Source of the DNA: Paenibacillus pinisoli
GTDB lineage: Bacteria; Bacillota; Bacilli; Paenibacillales; Paenibacillaceae
Reading direction: 5' to 3'
NCBI RefSeq assembly: GCF_003605435.1
Contig: NZ_QXQB01000002.1
Location: 1,178,001-1,242,000 of the forward strand
Length of the DNA: 64,000 nucleotides
Made by a program: the position numbers and the translations under genes. Positions 17,876 through 27,268 of this stretch are shown here, piece by piece (the first letter of the stretch is position 1; the number at the start of each line of letters is the position of its first letter). Under the pieces are notes generated by a model, which saw nothing but the letters and a program-made list of their open reading frames with translations, was not told where the DNA came from and made no database searches.

Positions 17876-20800
17876 ATGAAAAGAAGTACAAATGCAATAA
17901 TTTTCTTGTTGATGGGCTTATTATGTATAACCGCATTTTCCCCGCATCAGGCAAATGCAAGTTATTCCCTGCCTAGCTCAAACGGTCAATATGAGCTGAT
18001 TGTTGATGGAGGCCAGGTATCCATTAACGGAGTGCCTATAGAGCTGAAATGGCAACGTGATTATTCTTCCGGTCCTGGATCTATTACTTTTATACGCGAC
18101 CAGACCATACGACCGCTTTCTGCAACAACAGTAACGGAAGCATCTTTCGGCACCTATTATTCAACATATACAGGTTATGTGCCTAATGCATACCGCGTTA
18201 GAGTGGATGTCGTATTTTATACATTAAGAAAAATGATGTTCGATAATATTGGCGGGTCTTACATTTCGGATTATGTGGATGTATATGGCTTTAATACGCC
18301 TCGGCAAACCACATTTCTAGACCCTCCCTTATATCTGATCATTGACGCAGACAGCAAAAAAGTAATTGATCTCGATTCCCGCCTTAATTTCTTCTATTAT
18401 CAAAATGCAGAGCCTCGTTCATTTACAGCTGAAACAAGTGCAATACCCAAAGTAACAGCTCAGGCAACAGAAGATAGCATTCATCTGTCTTGGAATGCAA
18501 TTCCGGGTGCATCTGCATATGAAGTGGAAGCAGACGGCTTTATTCACGAAGTAAACGATACTGCCTTCACGCATAGCAATCTGCAACAGGCAACACTCCA
18601 CTCCTATAGAGTAAGAGTCAAGGGAGGGGTATGGGGACAGCTTTTCAGTTATTCGACAACCCCACCAACGCCTACTAATATCTCAACCGTTTCTGATACG
18701 GACAGAATTACAATAAACTGGTCGAATATACCGTCTATTAAAAACCATGAGGTGGAATTTAACGGAACGATTGTTAGTGTTGAACATTATAATTCACTCA
18801 TTCAAAGAAATTTACCGCCTAATTCAGAAGCCGCTATCCGAGTACGGTCAAAAAACAGCGTGTCTTTCAGTGAGTGGAGTCCAACCGTTGTGGCGAAGAC
18901 GCTGTTACCTACACCCGTATTAAGCGGCATTTCTTCCAGTGATAACATCACACTGAACTGGGAATCCGTTCCAGATGCCACATCCTATGAGTTGGACGTA
19001 GATGGCACTGTGATCAATGTCGGCAACGAGAAAAGCTACGTTCATTCTGGATTAGCTTCCGGAACTCAACATAGCTATAAGCTTCGTGCTCTAAGCGAGA
19101 ATAACCATAGTCATTGGACAGCCGCTTTGACACGATGGACGAGTCCAGGCCTAACTACGATCTCTGAGGCCATATCAACCGCAAGTAATTCCATCAATAT
19201 AAAATGGACGGCTGTGACCGGCACTAGCGGATATGATGTAGAAATCAACGGAGCCATATCCCACAATAACAGCACAACTCTAAATAAAATAGGATTGACG
19301 CCTAATACCGATTATACAGTTCGTGTCCGTTCCAAAAACACTGGCGGGACCGGAGAGTGGAGCCAGCCAGTCGTCGTGAAAACACTGTTGGCTACACCAA
19401 CTCTCAGTGGGGCTTCTGATAGTGACAGCATTACGCTCAGCTGGGCAGCTATTGCTGGCGCTGCCTCCTATGAGCTTGAACTGGATGGCGTTGTCATCAA
19501 TGTTGGCGACGTTACAACTTACATTCATGCTGGCTTAAATGTCGGAACTCAACACAGCTACAAGCTTCGTGCATTAAGTGAAGACAACAATAGCTTGTGG
19601 ACAGCCGCGCTAACCAGATGGACCCTGCCAAGCACTCCCGTTATCTCTCAAGCTGTATCGAGCGCAAGCAGCTCTATTACAGTGCAATGGACAGCTGTGA
19701 CGGGCACTAGCGGATATGATGTCGAGATTAACGGCGCCGTGTCCGGCACCAGCAATACAACTTTGACCAGAACTGGACTAACAGCCAACACTGAATATAC
19801 CGTGCGAGTACGTTCCAAAAATGCTGGCGGGGTCGGGGAATGGAGTCAGCCGGTTGTCGTTAAAACCTTGCTGACCACGCCCGTTTTAAGCGGGGCTTCT
19901 TCCAGCGACGCCATCACACTCAACTGGAGCGCTATCGCAGGCGCAACTTCTTACGAGCTTGAATTAGATGGTACGGTCATTGCTGTCGGAGATGAAGTCA
20001 GCTACACCCATTCCGGCTTAGCAGCTGGGACCCAGCACAATTACAAGCTTCGCGCATTAAGTGAAGACAATGCCAGCCTCTGGACGGCTGCGTTAACGAG
20101 ATGGACAATTCCAGGCATGCCTGTCATTTCTGAAGCTGTATCCAATACCAGCACGGCCATTACAGTGAAATGGGCATCTGTGGCTGGCACCAACGGATAT
20201 GATGTAGAAATTAACGGAGCCGTATCCAGCAATACAAGCACAACCTTGAACAAAACCGGGTTGACGACTAATACCGATTATACAGTTCGTGTCCGTTCCA
20301 AAAATGCTGGCGGGACCGGAGAGTGGAGCCAGCCAGTCGTAGTGAAAACATTGTTGGCTACACCAACTCTCAGTGGAGCTTCTGATAGTGACAGCATTAC
20401 GCTCAACTGGGCAGCCATTACAGGAGCTTCCTCCTACGAGCTTGAACTGGATGGCGTTGTCATCAATGTTGGCGACGTTACAACTTACATTCATACTGGC
20501 TTAAATGTCGGAACTCAACACAGCTACAAGCTTCGTGCAATAAGTGAAGACAACAATAGCTTGTGGACAGCTGCGCTAACCAGATGGACCCTGCCAGGCA
20601 CTGCTTCTATATCCGAAGCTGTATCGAATGCGAGCAATTCCATTACATTGAAATGGGCAGCTGTGACAGGTTCGAGCGGCTATGACGTGGAGGTTAACGG
20701 GGCCGTATCCAGTGTTAACAACACAACGCTGACCAGAACTGGACTAACAGCAAACACAGAATATACCGTTCGTGTCCGTTCTAAAAATGCTGGCGGTGTC

Positions 20801-22048
20801 GGGGAATGGAGTCAGCCGGTTGTGGTTAAAACCTTGCTGACCACGCCCGTTTTAAGCGGGGCTTCTTCCAGCGACGCCATCACACTCAACTGGAGCGCTA
20901 TCGCAGGCGCAACTTCTTACGAGCTTGAATTGGATGGTACGGTCATTGCTGTCGGAGATGAGGTCAGCTACACCCATTCCGGCTTAGCAGCTGGGACCCA
21001 GCACAATTACAAGCTTCGCGCATTAAGTAAAGACAATGCCAGCCTCTGGACGGCTGCGTTAACAAGATGGACAATTCCAGGCATGCCTGTCATTTCTGAA
21101 GCTGTATCCAATACCAGCACGACCATTACAGTGAAATGGGCGGCTGTGACCGGTACTAACGGATATGATGTAGAAATTAATGGCGCCGTATCCAGCAATA
21201 CAAGCACAACCTTGAACAAAACCGGGTTGACGACTAATACCGATTATACGGTTCGTGTCCGTTCCAAAAATGCTGGCGGGACCGGAGAGTGGAGCCAGCC
21301 AGTCGTCGTGAAAACACTGCTGATCACACCTGTTCTTAACGGAACCTCTGCTAACGACAGCATTACGCTCAACTGGGCAGCCATTACAGGAGCTTCCTCC
21401 TACGAGCTTGAACTGGATGGCGTTGTCACCAATGTTGGCGATGTGACAAGTTATACTCATACCGGTCTTGGAGCCGGAACACAACATAGCTATAAGCTTC
21501 GCGCTTTAAACGAAAACAACAATAGCTTGTGGACAGCTGCGCTAACCAGATGGACCCTGCCAGGCACAGCGGCTATATCCGAAGCTGTATCGAATGCGAG
21601 CAATTCCATTACATTGAAATGGGCAGCTGTGACAGGTTCGAGCGGCTATGACGTGGAGGTTAACGGGGCCGTATCCAGTGTTAACAACACAACGCTGACC
21701 AGAACTGGACTAACAGCAAACACAGAATATACCGTTCGTGTCCGTTCTAAAAATGCTGGCGGTGTCGGGGAATGGAGTCAGCCGGTTGTGGTTAAAACCT
21801 TGCTGGCTACACCGGTGCTGACAGCCACTGCTACCTCATCTTCCATAACGGTGAATTGGGCGGCTATACCAGGCGCTGAGGGCTACGAGATCGACTTTAA
21901 CGGCACGATCATTCATACAGAAGACATCTCTTCGTATACCTTTGACGGGCTAGCACCCAATACCATTTATAAAATCACCATCCGCTCTGTCTCCTCTGAT
22001 AACGAAAGCACATGGAGCAAGGTGTTAAATCAAAGAACCGCTAGATAA
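17876..22048 (+). CDS. Large secreted fibronectin type III repeat protein
   Basis: 1390 residues. The signal peptide MKRSTNAIIFLLMGLLCITA ends near HQANA; an ~165-residue beta-rich N-terminal domain of unknown type follows. About 15 FN3-like modules run from residue ~190 to the end. Modules 3-14 alternate between type A (SYELELDG...HSYKLRAL...WTAALTRWT) and type B (GYDVEINGAV...EYTVRVRSKN...GEWSQPVVVKTL), each ~80 residues. There is no LPxTG, SLH or membrane anchor, so it is probably released or loosely wall-bound. AAGGAGGAGAA precedes the ATG. A role in surface binding or as a structural spacer is an inference. Confidence 0.88.
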   Translation: MKRSTNAIIFLLMGLLCITAFSPHQANASYSLPSSNGQYELIVDGGQVSINGVPIELKWQRDYSSGPGSITFIRDQTIRPLSATTVTEASFGTYYSTYTGYVPNAYRVRVDVVFYTLRKMMFDNIGGSYISDYVDVYGFNTPRQTTFLDPPLYLIIDADSKKVIDLDSRLNFFYYQNAEPRSFTAETSAIPKVTAQATEDSIHLSWNAIPGASAYEVEADGFIHEVNDTAFTHSNLQQATLHSYRVRVKGGVWGQLFSYSTTPPTPTNISTVSDTDRITINWSNIPSIKNHEVEFNGTIVSVEHYNSLIQRNLPPNSEAAIRVRSKNSVSFSEWSPTVVAKTLLPTPVLSGISSSDNITLNWESVPDATSYELDVDGTVINVGNEKSYVHSGLASGTQHSYKLRALSENNHSHWTAALTRWTSPGLTTISEAISTASNSINIKWTAVTGTSGYDVEINGAISHNNSTTLNKIGLTPNTDYTVRVRSKNTGGTGEWSQPVVVKTLLATPTLSGASDSDSITLSWAAIAGAASYELELDGVVINVGDVTTYIHAGLNVGTQHSYKLRALSEDNNSLWTAALTRWTLPSTPVISQAVSSASSSITVQWTAVTGTSGYDVEINGAVSGTSNTTLTRTGLTANTEYTVRVRSKNAGGVGEWSQPVVVKTLLTTPVLSGASSSDAITLNWSAIAGATSYELELDGTVIAVGDEVSYTHSGLAAGTQHNYKLRALSEDNASLWTAALTRWTIPGMPVISEAVSNTSTAITVKWASVAGTNGYDVEINGAVSSNTSTTLNKTGLTTNTDYTVRVRSKNAGGTGEWSQPVVVKTLLATPTLSGASDSDSITLNWAAITGASSYELELDGVVINVGDVTTYIHTGLNVGTQHSYKLRAISEDNNSLWTAALTRWTLPGTASISEAVSNASNSITLKWAAVTGSSGYDVEVNGAVSSVNNTTLTRTGLTANTEYTVRVRSKNAGGVGEWSQPVVVKTLLTTPVLSGASSSDAITLNWSAIAGATSYELELDGTVIAVGDEVSYTHSGLAAGTQHNYKLRALSKDNASLWTAALTRWTIPGMPVISEAVSNTSTTITVKWAAVTGTNGYDVEINGAVSSNTSTTLNKTGLTTNTDYTVRVRSKNAGGTGEWSQPVVVKTLLITPVLNGTSANDSITLNWAAITGASSYELELDGVVTNVGDVTSYTHTGLGAGTQHSYKLRALNENNNSLWTAALTRWTLPGTAAISEAVSNASNSITLKWAAVTGSSGYDVEVNGAVSSVNNTTLTRTGLTANTEYTVRVRSKNAGGVGEWSQPVVVKTLLATPVLTATATSSSITVNWAAIPGAEGYEIDFNGTIIHTEDISSYTFDGLAPNTIYKITIRSVSSDNESTWSKVLNQRTAR
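19391..21322 (+). repeat. 966-bp higher-order tandem repeat inside the FN3 gene
   Basis: Two successive ~966-bp units (19391-20356 and 20357-21322), each encoding four FN3 modules (A-B-A-B), are near-identical in DNA. For example, the block starting at 19871 recurs at 20837. The relation continues past the second unit: the type B block near 20621 recurs at 21587, again 966 bp on. This indicates recent duplication or gene conversion of a four-module block. Confidence 0.85.
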
Positions 22049-22065
22049 CAAAAAATTCCAACTTC

Positions 22066-22097
22066 GGGCAGGCCTCTTTTGAGGCTAGCCCTTTTTT
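22066..22097 (+). terminator. Intrinsic terminator of the FN3 gene
   Basis: GGGCAGGCCTC-TTTT-GAGGCTAGCCC forms a slightly imperfect stem followed by TTTTTT, 18 bp after the stop codon. Confidence 0.85.
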
Positions 22098-22127
22098 CTG
22101 CGCGCTGGCTTAGATCAAGCTAGGATA

Positions 22128-22823
22128 TCAAGAAGAGCTTTGTTCCTTAAGCTTTGTATATACCACCAATCTTTTATCGTATTGCTTTGATTTGCGATCG
22201 TATTTTCCTGTGCATGTAATCAAATTAAGGCGCGTCTCTTCCGTATCGCCATAGATAAGCTCTAGTGGTGCTTCATTCGCAGGATAGCTTGCCAGAGCCA
22301 TTACCTCAAACTCCAGATACTCTCCAGAGGCTTGATGGACTTGCACGGAATCTCCTGCCTTCAACTGCTGCAGCGGATAAAATACTGCCGGCCCCTGCTT
22401 GCCGTCTACATGGCCGGCCATAACCGCATTGCCCGCTTCCCCCGGCAATACCCAAGGATACAGAACACCCACGGTGTCCACCGACGACGGAACACCCATC
22501 TTGCCATTCTCCAATACGCCTACTTCAACAACGGGGGCGTCAATATGTACAGATGGAATAACAAGCCTCCTGGGAACGGATAACTCAGCTTCTGGCTGAT
22601 CATTGCCCGGAGTTCCCGATGGCATTGAATTAGAAATATCGGCCGGAGCTACTGGTGCAGGCGGCGGTGTTAGTAATGGCAACGGAGTTGCGTGCGCATA
22701 AGGGACGGCAGATGGAATGGGATGCGGGGTCACTTGTAAAGGATCGTTCTGACGCTTGTTATCCGAGCAGCCTGTTAACAACAATGAAATGAGTAAGACT
22801 ATGGCTAAAACCTGTCTCTTCAT
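22128..22823 (-). CDS. Sortase family protein with lipoprotein-like signal (class F-like)
   Basis: 231 residues. The N-terminus reads LLISLLLTGCSDN, a lipobox with Cys19, followed by a ~60-residue Pro-rich linker. The sortase barrel then covers residues ~85-225. Catalytic residues are visible: His138 (MAGHVDG), Cys204 (LITCTG) and Arg218 (YDKRLVVYT). Most sortases are held by a membrane helix, so a lipid-anchored sortase on a long linker is unusual. The gene lies directly downstream of a small secreted protein ending in an LPETG motif, which is the probable substrate. CAGGAG lies 9 bases before the ATG. Confidence 0.85.
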   Translation of the reverse strand: MKRQVLAIVLLISLLLTGCSDNKRQNDPLQVTPHPIPSAVPYAHATPLPLLTPPPAPVAPADISNSMPSGTPGNDQPEAELSVPRRLVIPSVHIDAPVVEVGVLENGKMGVPSSVDTVGVLYPWVLPGEAGNAVMAGHVDGKQGPAVFYPLQQLKAGDSVQVHQASGEYLEFEVMALASYPANEAPLELIYGDTEETRLNLITCTGKYDRKSKQYDKRLVVYTKLKEQSSS

Positions 22824-22841
22824 GGCTCGATTCTCCTGAAT

Positions 22842-22872
22842 GCCGAAGAGAAGAAGCTCTCTTCTCTTCGGC
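22842..22872 (-). promoter_or_regulatory. Intercistronic hairpin between LPETG protein and sortase genes
   Basis: A perfect 13-bp stem (GCCGAAGAGAAGA / TCTTCTCTTCGGC) with a 5-base loop and no T tract on the minus strand. It lies between the substrate stop codon and the sortase ribosome site. Such hairpins can protect the upstream message or limit read-through, giving more substrate than enzyme (inference). Confidence 0.6.
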
Positions 22873-22881
22873 TGTCATTTA

Positions 22882-23133
22882 TTATTTGCTCATGCCGCCA
22901 TTGCCAGTCTCAGGCAATGCATAAGGACGAAGACCCTTCGCGTGAAGCTTGTGCTCGCGAGCTTTATGCTGCTTGGCATGAAGCTTGTGCTCATGGGCCT
23001 TCACTTTGTGCTCGGCCGCATGCATTTTGTGTTCGCGGGCTTTGTGATGCGGGTTCGTAGCAGCAGATGCCGATGCAGCGGATACAGTCAAAGCAACAGT
23101 TGCAGAGAGCATAAGAAGAGCTACTTTTTTCAT
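22882..23133 (-). CDS. Small secreted His/Lys-rich protein with C-terminal LPETG motif
   Basis: 83 residues from the ATG at 23133 (MKKVALLMLS), whose AAGGTGG site is 11 bases upstream; an in-frame GTG at 23148 is less likely. A signal peptide ending in ASA is followed by a 40-residue region made of repeats of the pattern EHKxHAK (AREHKMHAAEHK, HEHKLHAKQHK, REHKLHAKG). The end is RPYALPETGNGGMSK. The LPETG sits 11 residues from the C-terminus with no hydrophobic segment or charged tail, unlike classical sortase substrates. It is co-oriented with and just upstream of a sortase gene. His clusters may bind metal (inference). Confidence 0.75.
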   Translation of the reverse strand: MKKVALLMLSATVALTVSAASASAATNPHHKAREHKMHAAEHKVKAHEHKLHAKQHKAREHKLHAKGLRPYALPETGNGGMSK

Positions 23134-23262
23134 GATGTCGATGTCCACCTTCGCTTATATTTTTTCCCCAGTGGTTAGAATCACCCTTCACCACTAACCT
23201 TATGACTGGTTTTAGATGGATCGAGAGATGTATAGCCGCGCAAGATTTGAAGCGTTTGTCCC

Positions 23263-23335
23263 CCGAAGAAATATTAGCTGCTGAATGGCAAAGGCTATTC
23301 TCTATAAGGAGAATGGCCTTTTTCATGATCTTCGG
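23263..23335 (-). promoter_or_regulatory. Structured leader of the LPETG/sortase operon (candidate RNA element)
   Basis: On the minus strand, an outer stem CCGAAGA / TCTTCGG (23335-23329 with 23269-23263) encloses an inner hairpin of about 12 bp (AAAGGCCATTCTCC...GAGAATAGCCTTT). The outer stem is followed by GGGGACAAACGCTTC. The leader upstream of the LPETG gene is about 200 bases long. The layout vaguely recalls the c-di-AMP (ydaO) class, but I could not match its conserved core, so the class is unassigned. Confidence 0.4.
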
Positions 23336-23428
23336 TTGCGAATCCAGGCTTTGTCCACTACAATTCATAATTAAATGCAAGCCGCTGCTTGCTGCTGAGG
23401 AATTGAACCAGGAAAGGAGAACTTGCGC

Positions 23429-24904
23429 ATGTCCATCCGCTTCAGACTGCTTTTGTCATTCACCTCGGTCGTCGTCATCTCCGTTATCTTGTTCGTGCTG
23501 GCAGCGTATCTGCTCTCGGTTGCCGTAACAGGCGACTTCCGCAGCATCAGCAGCTTTTACAAGATTCATCTTTCCCTTCACCCCCTCTCCGAGGAGGAGG
23601 AGAATCTATTTCTCGACTTGAAATATTTGGCTAAGCACGACCCGGCTCAGCTCAAAAACAAGCAAATCCTTGAGGAATATGATTACCAGCTGAAAATGGT
23701 GCAGGCAATGCTCGTCGTAAGGGAGAACGACAAGATCCTGTACGCTGCTCCGAAGCTTGAAGATGCCAATCTGACCGGGGCATTGCCGTCTTACGATATG
23801 TACAACAACACCATTCGCAATACGATGAATGCGGGCAATCATTTTTATTCATACGCGAAGTTTGATTTCTACTTCTCCGCCGAGTCGGATGTGAAGGGCA
23901 GCGTCTTTGTCATGCGGGAGCGCAGCCCCTTCGCCGAGATGGTCAGAACCTTGCTTCCCTTGTTAATATTCGTCTTTGTCGCGATATTATTATTAACCGG
24001 CTTCCTTCTCTACCGCTACGTCACCCGAAAGATCGTCCATCCGCTGGATCAGCTCCGCAAGTCCGCCGAGCATATCAAGGATGGCGATCTGAGCTATGAG
24101 TTGAAAGCCTCCTCGCGCGACGAGGTCGGGCAGCTCGTTCAGACATTCGACCAGATGCGCGAGAAGCTGCATCAGTCGATCCAGCTTCAGCTCCATTACG
24201 AGGACAACCGCAAGCAATTGCTCTCGAACATATCGCATGATCTGCGAACGCCAATCACGACAATCAAGGGATATGCGGAGGGCATCCGGGACGGTGTGAC
24301 TCATACGCCGGAGAAGCAGGAGAAGTACGTGGAGGCCATTCATACCAGAGCGACCGATATGGAACGGCTGGTCGACGAGCTGCTCTTCTACTCCAAGCTT
24401 GATCTGAACAAGGAGCCCTTCTCATTCGAGCAAGTAGAGCTGAGTCCGTTCCTGCATCGCGTTGTAAGCGAGCTGTCGATCGAGCTCGACAACCAGACCG
24501 TGGAGGTTCGCTGGGATGAAGAAGAGCAACCGCAGCCGATATTCGTACTGGCTGACCGCGAGAAGCTGAAGCGTGTCCTGATGAACCTGCTGGACAACTC
24601 CCTGAAGTATATGGATCAGCATCCCAAGCAATTGGCCATCGGCATCAAGCGCCAGGAGGATGGAGTCCTAATCAGCATCACGGATAACGGACCCGGTATT
24701 GATCCGGACGCTCTGCCCCATATCTTCGAGCGATTCTACCGTGTCGAGCCGTCGCGGAGCCCTTCCGTTCGCGGCAGCGGACTGGGGCTTGCGATTGCGA
24801 GGCAGATTATCGAAGGCCATGGCGGTGAGATATGGGCGGACAGCGCGCCAGAACAAGGCACGACCATTTCTTTTACTTTAAAAAACTTTGTAGATCGTCG
24901 GTGA
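23429..24904 (+). CDS. Two-component sensor histidine kinase
   Basis: 491 residues from the ATG at 23429, 8 bases after AGGAGA; a TTG at 23423 lies too close to that site. Two membrane helices (about residues 6-31 and 175-196) frame a ~140-residue extracellular sensor. HAMP follows (RKIVHPLDQLRKSAEHIKDGDLSYELK). The phospho-acceptor is in SNISHDLRTPITTIKGYAEG (His270), and the HATPase N, G1 and G2 boxes read LLDNSLKY, DNGPGI and GSGLGLAIARQI. It is paired with the response regulator 6 bp downstream. Signal unknown. Confidence 0.93.
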   Translation: MSIRFRLLLSFTSVVVISVILFVLAAYLLSVAVTGDFRSISSFYKIHLSLHPLSEEEENLFLDLKYLAKHDPAQLKNKQILEEYDYQLKMVQAMLVVRENDKILYAAPKLEDANLTGALPSYDMYNNTIRNTMNAGNHFYSYAKFDFYFSAESDVKGSVFVMRERSPFAEMVRTLLPLLIFVFVAILLLTGFLLYRYVTRKIVHPLDQLRKSAEHIKDGDLSYELKASSRDEVGQLVQTFDQMREKLHQSIQLQLHYEDNRKQLLSNISHDLRTPITTIKGYAEGIRDGVTHTPEKQEKYVEAIHTRATDMERLVDELLFYSKLDLNKEPFSFEQVELSPFLHRVVSELSIELDNQTVEVRWDEEEQPQPIFVLADREKLKRVLMNLLDNSLKYMDQHPKQLAIGIKRQEDGVLISITDNGPGIDPDALPHIFERFYRVEPSRSPSVRGSGLGLAIARQIIEGHGGEIWADSAPEQGTTISFTLKNFVDRR

Positions 24905-24910
24905 TGAATC

Positions 24911-25603
24911 GTGAAGCAACTGTTAATCATTGAAGATGACCCTTATATTGCGGAGCTGCAAAAGGACTATTTCCTGCTGCATGACTTCGGCGTGGACGTG
25001 TGCCTCGATGGACGCGAAGGCGTGGAGAAGGCGCTTGGCGGAGGTTATGACCTTATCATTCTTGATCTCCAGCTTCCGGGCATGGATGGCTTCGAGATCT
25101 GCCGGACGATCCGCGGCCAGCTGGATGTGCCGATTCTGATCGTATCCGCCAAGAAAGAGGATATCGATAAGATCCGGGGCTTCGGGCTTGGCGCTGACGA
25201 CTTCGTCACGAAGCCGTTCAGCCCGAACGAGCTGGTCGCCAGGGCGAAGGCGCATCTGGCGCGATATGAGCGGTTCACAGGTGGGCAAAAAGCCGCGAAT
25301 ACAGATCGGATCGATATCCGCGAGCTGTCCATTCATAAATCGTCACATCGCGTGTTCGTACATGGCAAGGAAGTCTCGCTTACGGCCAAGGAATTCGAGG
25401 TGCTTCTGTTCATGGCGTCCAATCCGAACCATGTGTTTAATAAAGAGGAGCTGTTCGAGCGAATATGGGGCTTGGAATCCAGCGGCGATATCGCTACAGT
25501 AACCGTCCATGTCTCCAGAATCAGAGAGAAGATCGAAGCCGATCCCTCCAATCCCCAGTTCATCGAGACAGTCTGGGGCGCCGGATACCGGTTTACGATA
25601 TGA
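24911..25603 (+). CDS. OmpR/PhoB-type response regulator
   Basis: 230 residues with a GTG start. The receiver domain has the acidic pair EDD (residues 8-10), phospho-acceptor Asp52 (LIILDLQLPGMDG), Ser/Thr at VSAKKED and Lys at FVTKPFSPNE. The winged-helix DNA-binding domain covers residues ~130-228 (LTAKEFEVLLFMASNPNHVF, VTVHVSRIREKIE, TVWGAGYRF). It is cotranscribed with the kinase. The downstream SLH gene has its own leader, so control by this system is possible but not shown. Confidence 0.94.
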   Translation: MKQLLIIEDDPYIAELQKDYFLLHDFGVDVCLDGREGVEKALGGGYDLIILDLQLPGMDGFEICRTIRGQLDVPILIVSAKKEDIDKIRGFGLGADDFVTKPFSPNELVARAKAHLARYERFTGGQKAANTDRIDIRELSIHKSSHRVFVHGKEVSLTAKEFEVLLFMASNPNHVFNKEELFERIWGLESSGDIATVTVHVSRIREKIEADPSNPQFIETVWGAGYRFTI

Positions 25604-25739
25604 TAGCCTGACCTTCGATTTTGCAAAAAGTTATCCTTCCGTTTAGAAATTGTTTATACTTTCTTATCTGCTGATTTAGAGTGGTCGCTTAAGATGAATG
25701 TAAGCTTCACACCACTACTATGGAGAGGAAGATAAGCAA

Positions 25740-27236
25740 ATGAAAACAATCAATCAGAAAGCGGCTATCGTCGCTCTATCAGCCATTATCGGCGGAGGCG
25801 CTTTGCTCCCGTTCACGGCAAAGGCGGCATCACTGGCGCCTGTAGCCAATATTCAGCAATCTGCAGTTACAAATTTCAACCAGCAAGCCGAACAGGCGAT
25901 TCAACAGCTAATTAACCAAGGTGTACTGAGAGGCTATGCAGACGGCAGCATCAGAGCCGACAAACAAGTAACCAATGCCGAGATGATGAAGATGATTCTG
26001 CTCGCGCTGAATCCTGACCAAGGCAAAGCAGCTCAGCAACTGGAAGGCAAGCAGGACCGCTGGTACACTTCGTATCTGGACACCGCTGCCGCAAGCGGCC
26101 TGGTAGAAAGCGCAGACGCCCTGCAGCCGAACGCTCCGGCAGCAAGCTCCGATATCTCGGCGATCATCGCCAAGTCGCTGCAGCGTGATGCCAAATCCGT
26201 TCAATATTGGATGGAGCAGCTCGATGCCGGGGAACAAGGTCTGACTCGCGGACAAGCCGCTCAGCTGCTGGTATTGTCCGAGAAGGCGATTCGTTCCGAA
26301 GCCGCCGAGATCGTATCCATCAGATCGCTGAACAAAATTACGCTGGAAGTGACATTCTCCGCACCGCTTACGTTGGAGGATGAGACGACAGCTGCTGCCA
26401 ATGCCAACTTTGCCTTCGACCATGATCTGAAGCTCGTCAATCAGCCGCGTCTGAAGACGGGATCCATTGCCACTTATATCGTTCCGGTACAGACGATGAC
26501 ACCAGGCACAACATACACAACAAACTATAAAGGCGAACAAAAGCACACGGTACTGGCAAGCGATGAGATGATTCAGCTTCAAGATGTCCGCCAAGTAACC
26601 GCCGATACGTTCGAAGTAGACTCCTTCCGTGCAGACGGAGTTGTCGATTACGGCTACCTGATCTCCGCTTATGCAGGAGGCCGCGGCGCCAATGCGATCG
26701 TCGTGGATGAGAATAACAAGTGGAACGGACAGCCGATGCAGATTATCTCTTCCCTAGCGACAAGACAAGCTACGCTGACGCCAGAGGGCGGAGAGCCGAT
26801 CACAGTAGGCTATGTGGGCTTCACGCAATCGACCGACGGCAAGCAAGAGCCGAAGTTCCGTCTGCCGGCTGGCACTACGCTTCAGCCTGGCGTGAAGTAT
26901 ACGGTAACAGCGGACTGGTTCGAGCTTAAGAACAACACGTTCACGGCTGAAGCAATGTCGCCGCTCCAGATCGCTTCCGCAACGAAGGTCGATGCAGCTA
27001 CGCTGAATGTAACGCTGACAGCGGACCCTGGCGACGAGCTGTTCGCTTACCGCTCGGTTCAATTGAAGGGCTCTGACGGCACGACCCTGACCGCTCAATA
27101 TAAAGTACAAACCCGCAAAGGCGCAGTTGGCGTATTCGAACTGCAGAATGAAGGCAAGCTTGCGGATGGCGTAACCTATGAAGTGACACCTGTAGGCAGC
27201 TGGGCGACGGCAACTGACGTAACCCTGCAATCATAA
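25740..27236 (+). CDS. Secreted S-layer homology (SLH) domain protein
   Basis: 498 residues. Signal peptide to about residue 30 (PFTAKAAS). Residues ~48-130 contain an SLH repeat (AIQQLINQGVLRGYADGSIRADKQVTNAEMMKMILLAL, then WYTSYLDTAAASGLV), and a weaker, degenerate one continues to ~190. The rest is beta-rich with two or three Ig/SbsC-like modules (SLNKITLEVTFSAPL; VRQVTADTFEVD; ATKVDAATLNVTLTADP). SLH domains bind pyruvylated cell-wall polymers, so it is probably a wall-bound surface protein. One or two SLH copies is fewer than the usual three. GAGAGGAAG precedes the ATG. Confidence 0.85.
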   Translation: MKTINQKAAIVALSAIIGGGALLPFTAKAASLAPVANIQQSAVTNFNQQAEQAIQQLINQGVLRGYADGSIRADKQVTNAEMMKMILLALNPDQGKAAQQLEGKQDRWYTSYLDTAAASGLVESADALQPNAPAASSDISAIIAKSLQRDAKSVQYWMEQLDAGEQGLTRGQAAQLLVLSEKAIRSEAAEIVSIRSLNKITLEVTFSAPLTLEDETTAAANANFAFDHDLKLVNQPRLKTGSIATYIVPVQTMTPGTTYTTNYKGEQKHTVLASDEMIQLQDVRQVTADTFEVDSFRADGVVDYGYLISAYAGGRGANAIVVDENNKWNGQPMQIISSLATRQATLTPEGGEPITVGYVGFTQSTDGKQEPKFRLPAGTTLQPGVKYTVTADWFELKNNTFTAEAMSPLQIASATKVDAATLNVTLTADPGDELFAYRSVQLKGSDGTTLTAQYKVQTRKGAVGVFELQNEGKLADGVTYEVTPVGSWATATDVTLQS

Positions 27237-27268
27237 ATTAACGTTAATCTTGAGAGAAAGGATGGGAC

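Noticed and set aside
23202..23528. 108-codon plus-strand frame before the histidine kinase
   Set aside because: It overlaps the kinase start out of frame, lies on the structured leader of the opposite operon and resembles no protein.
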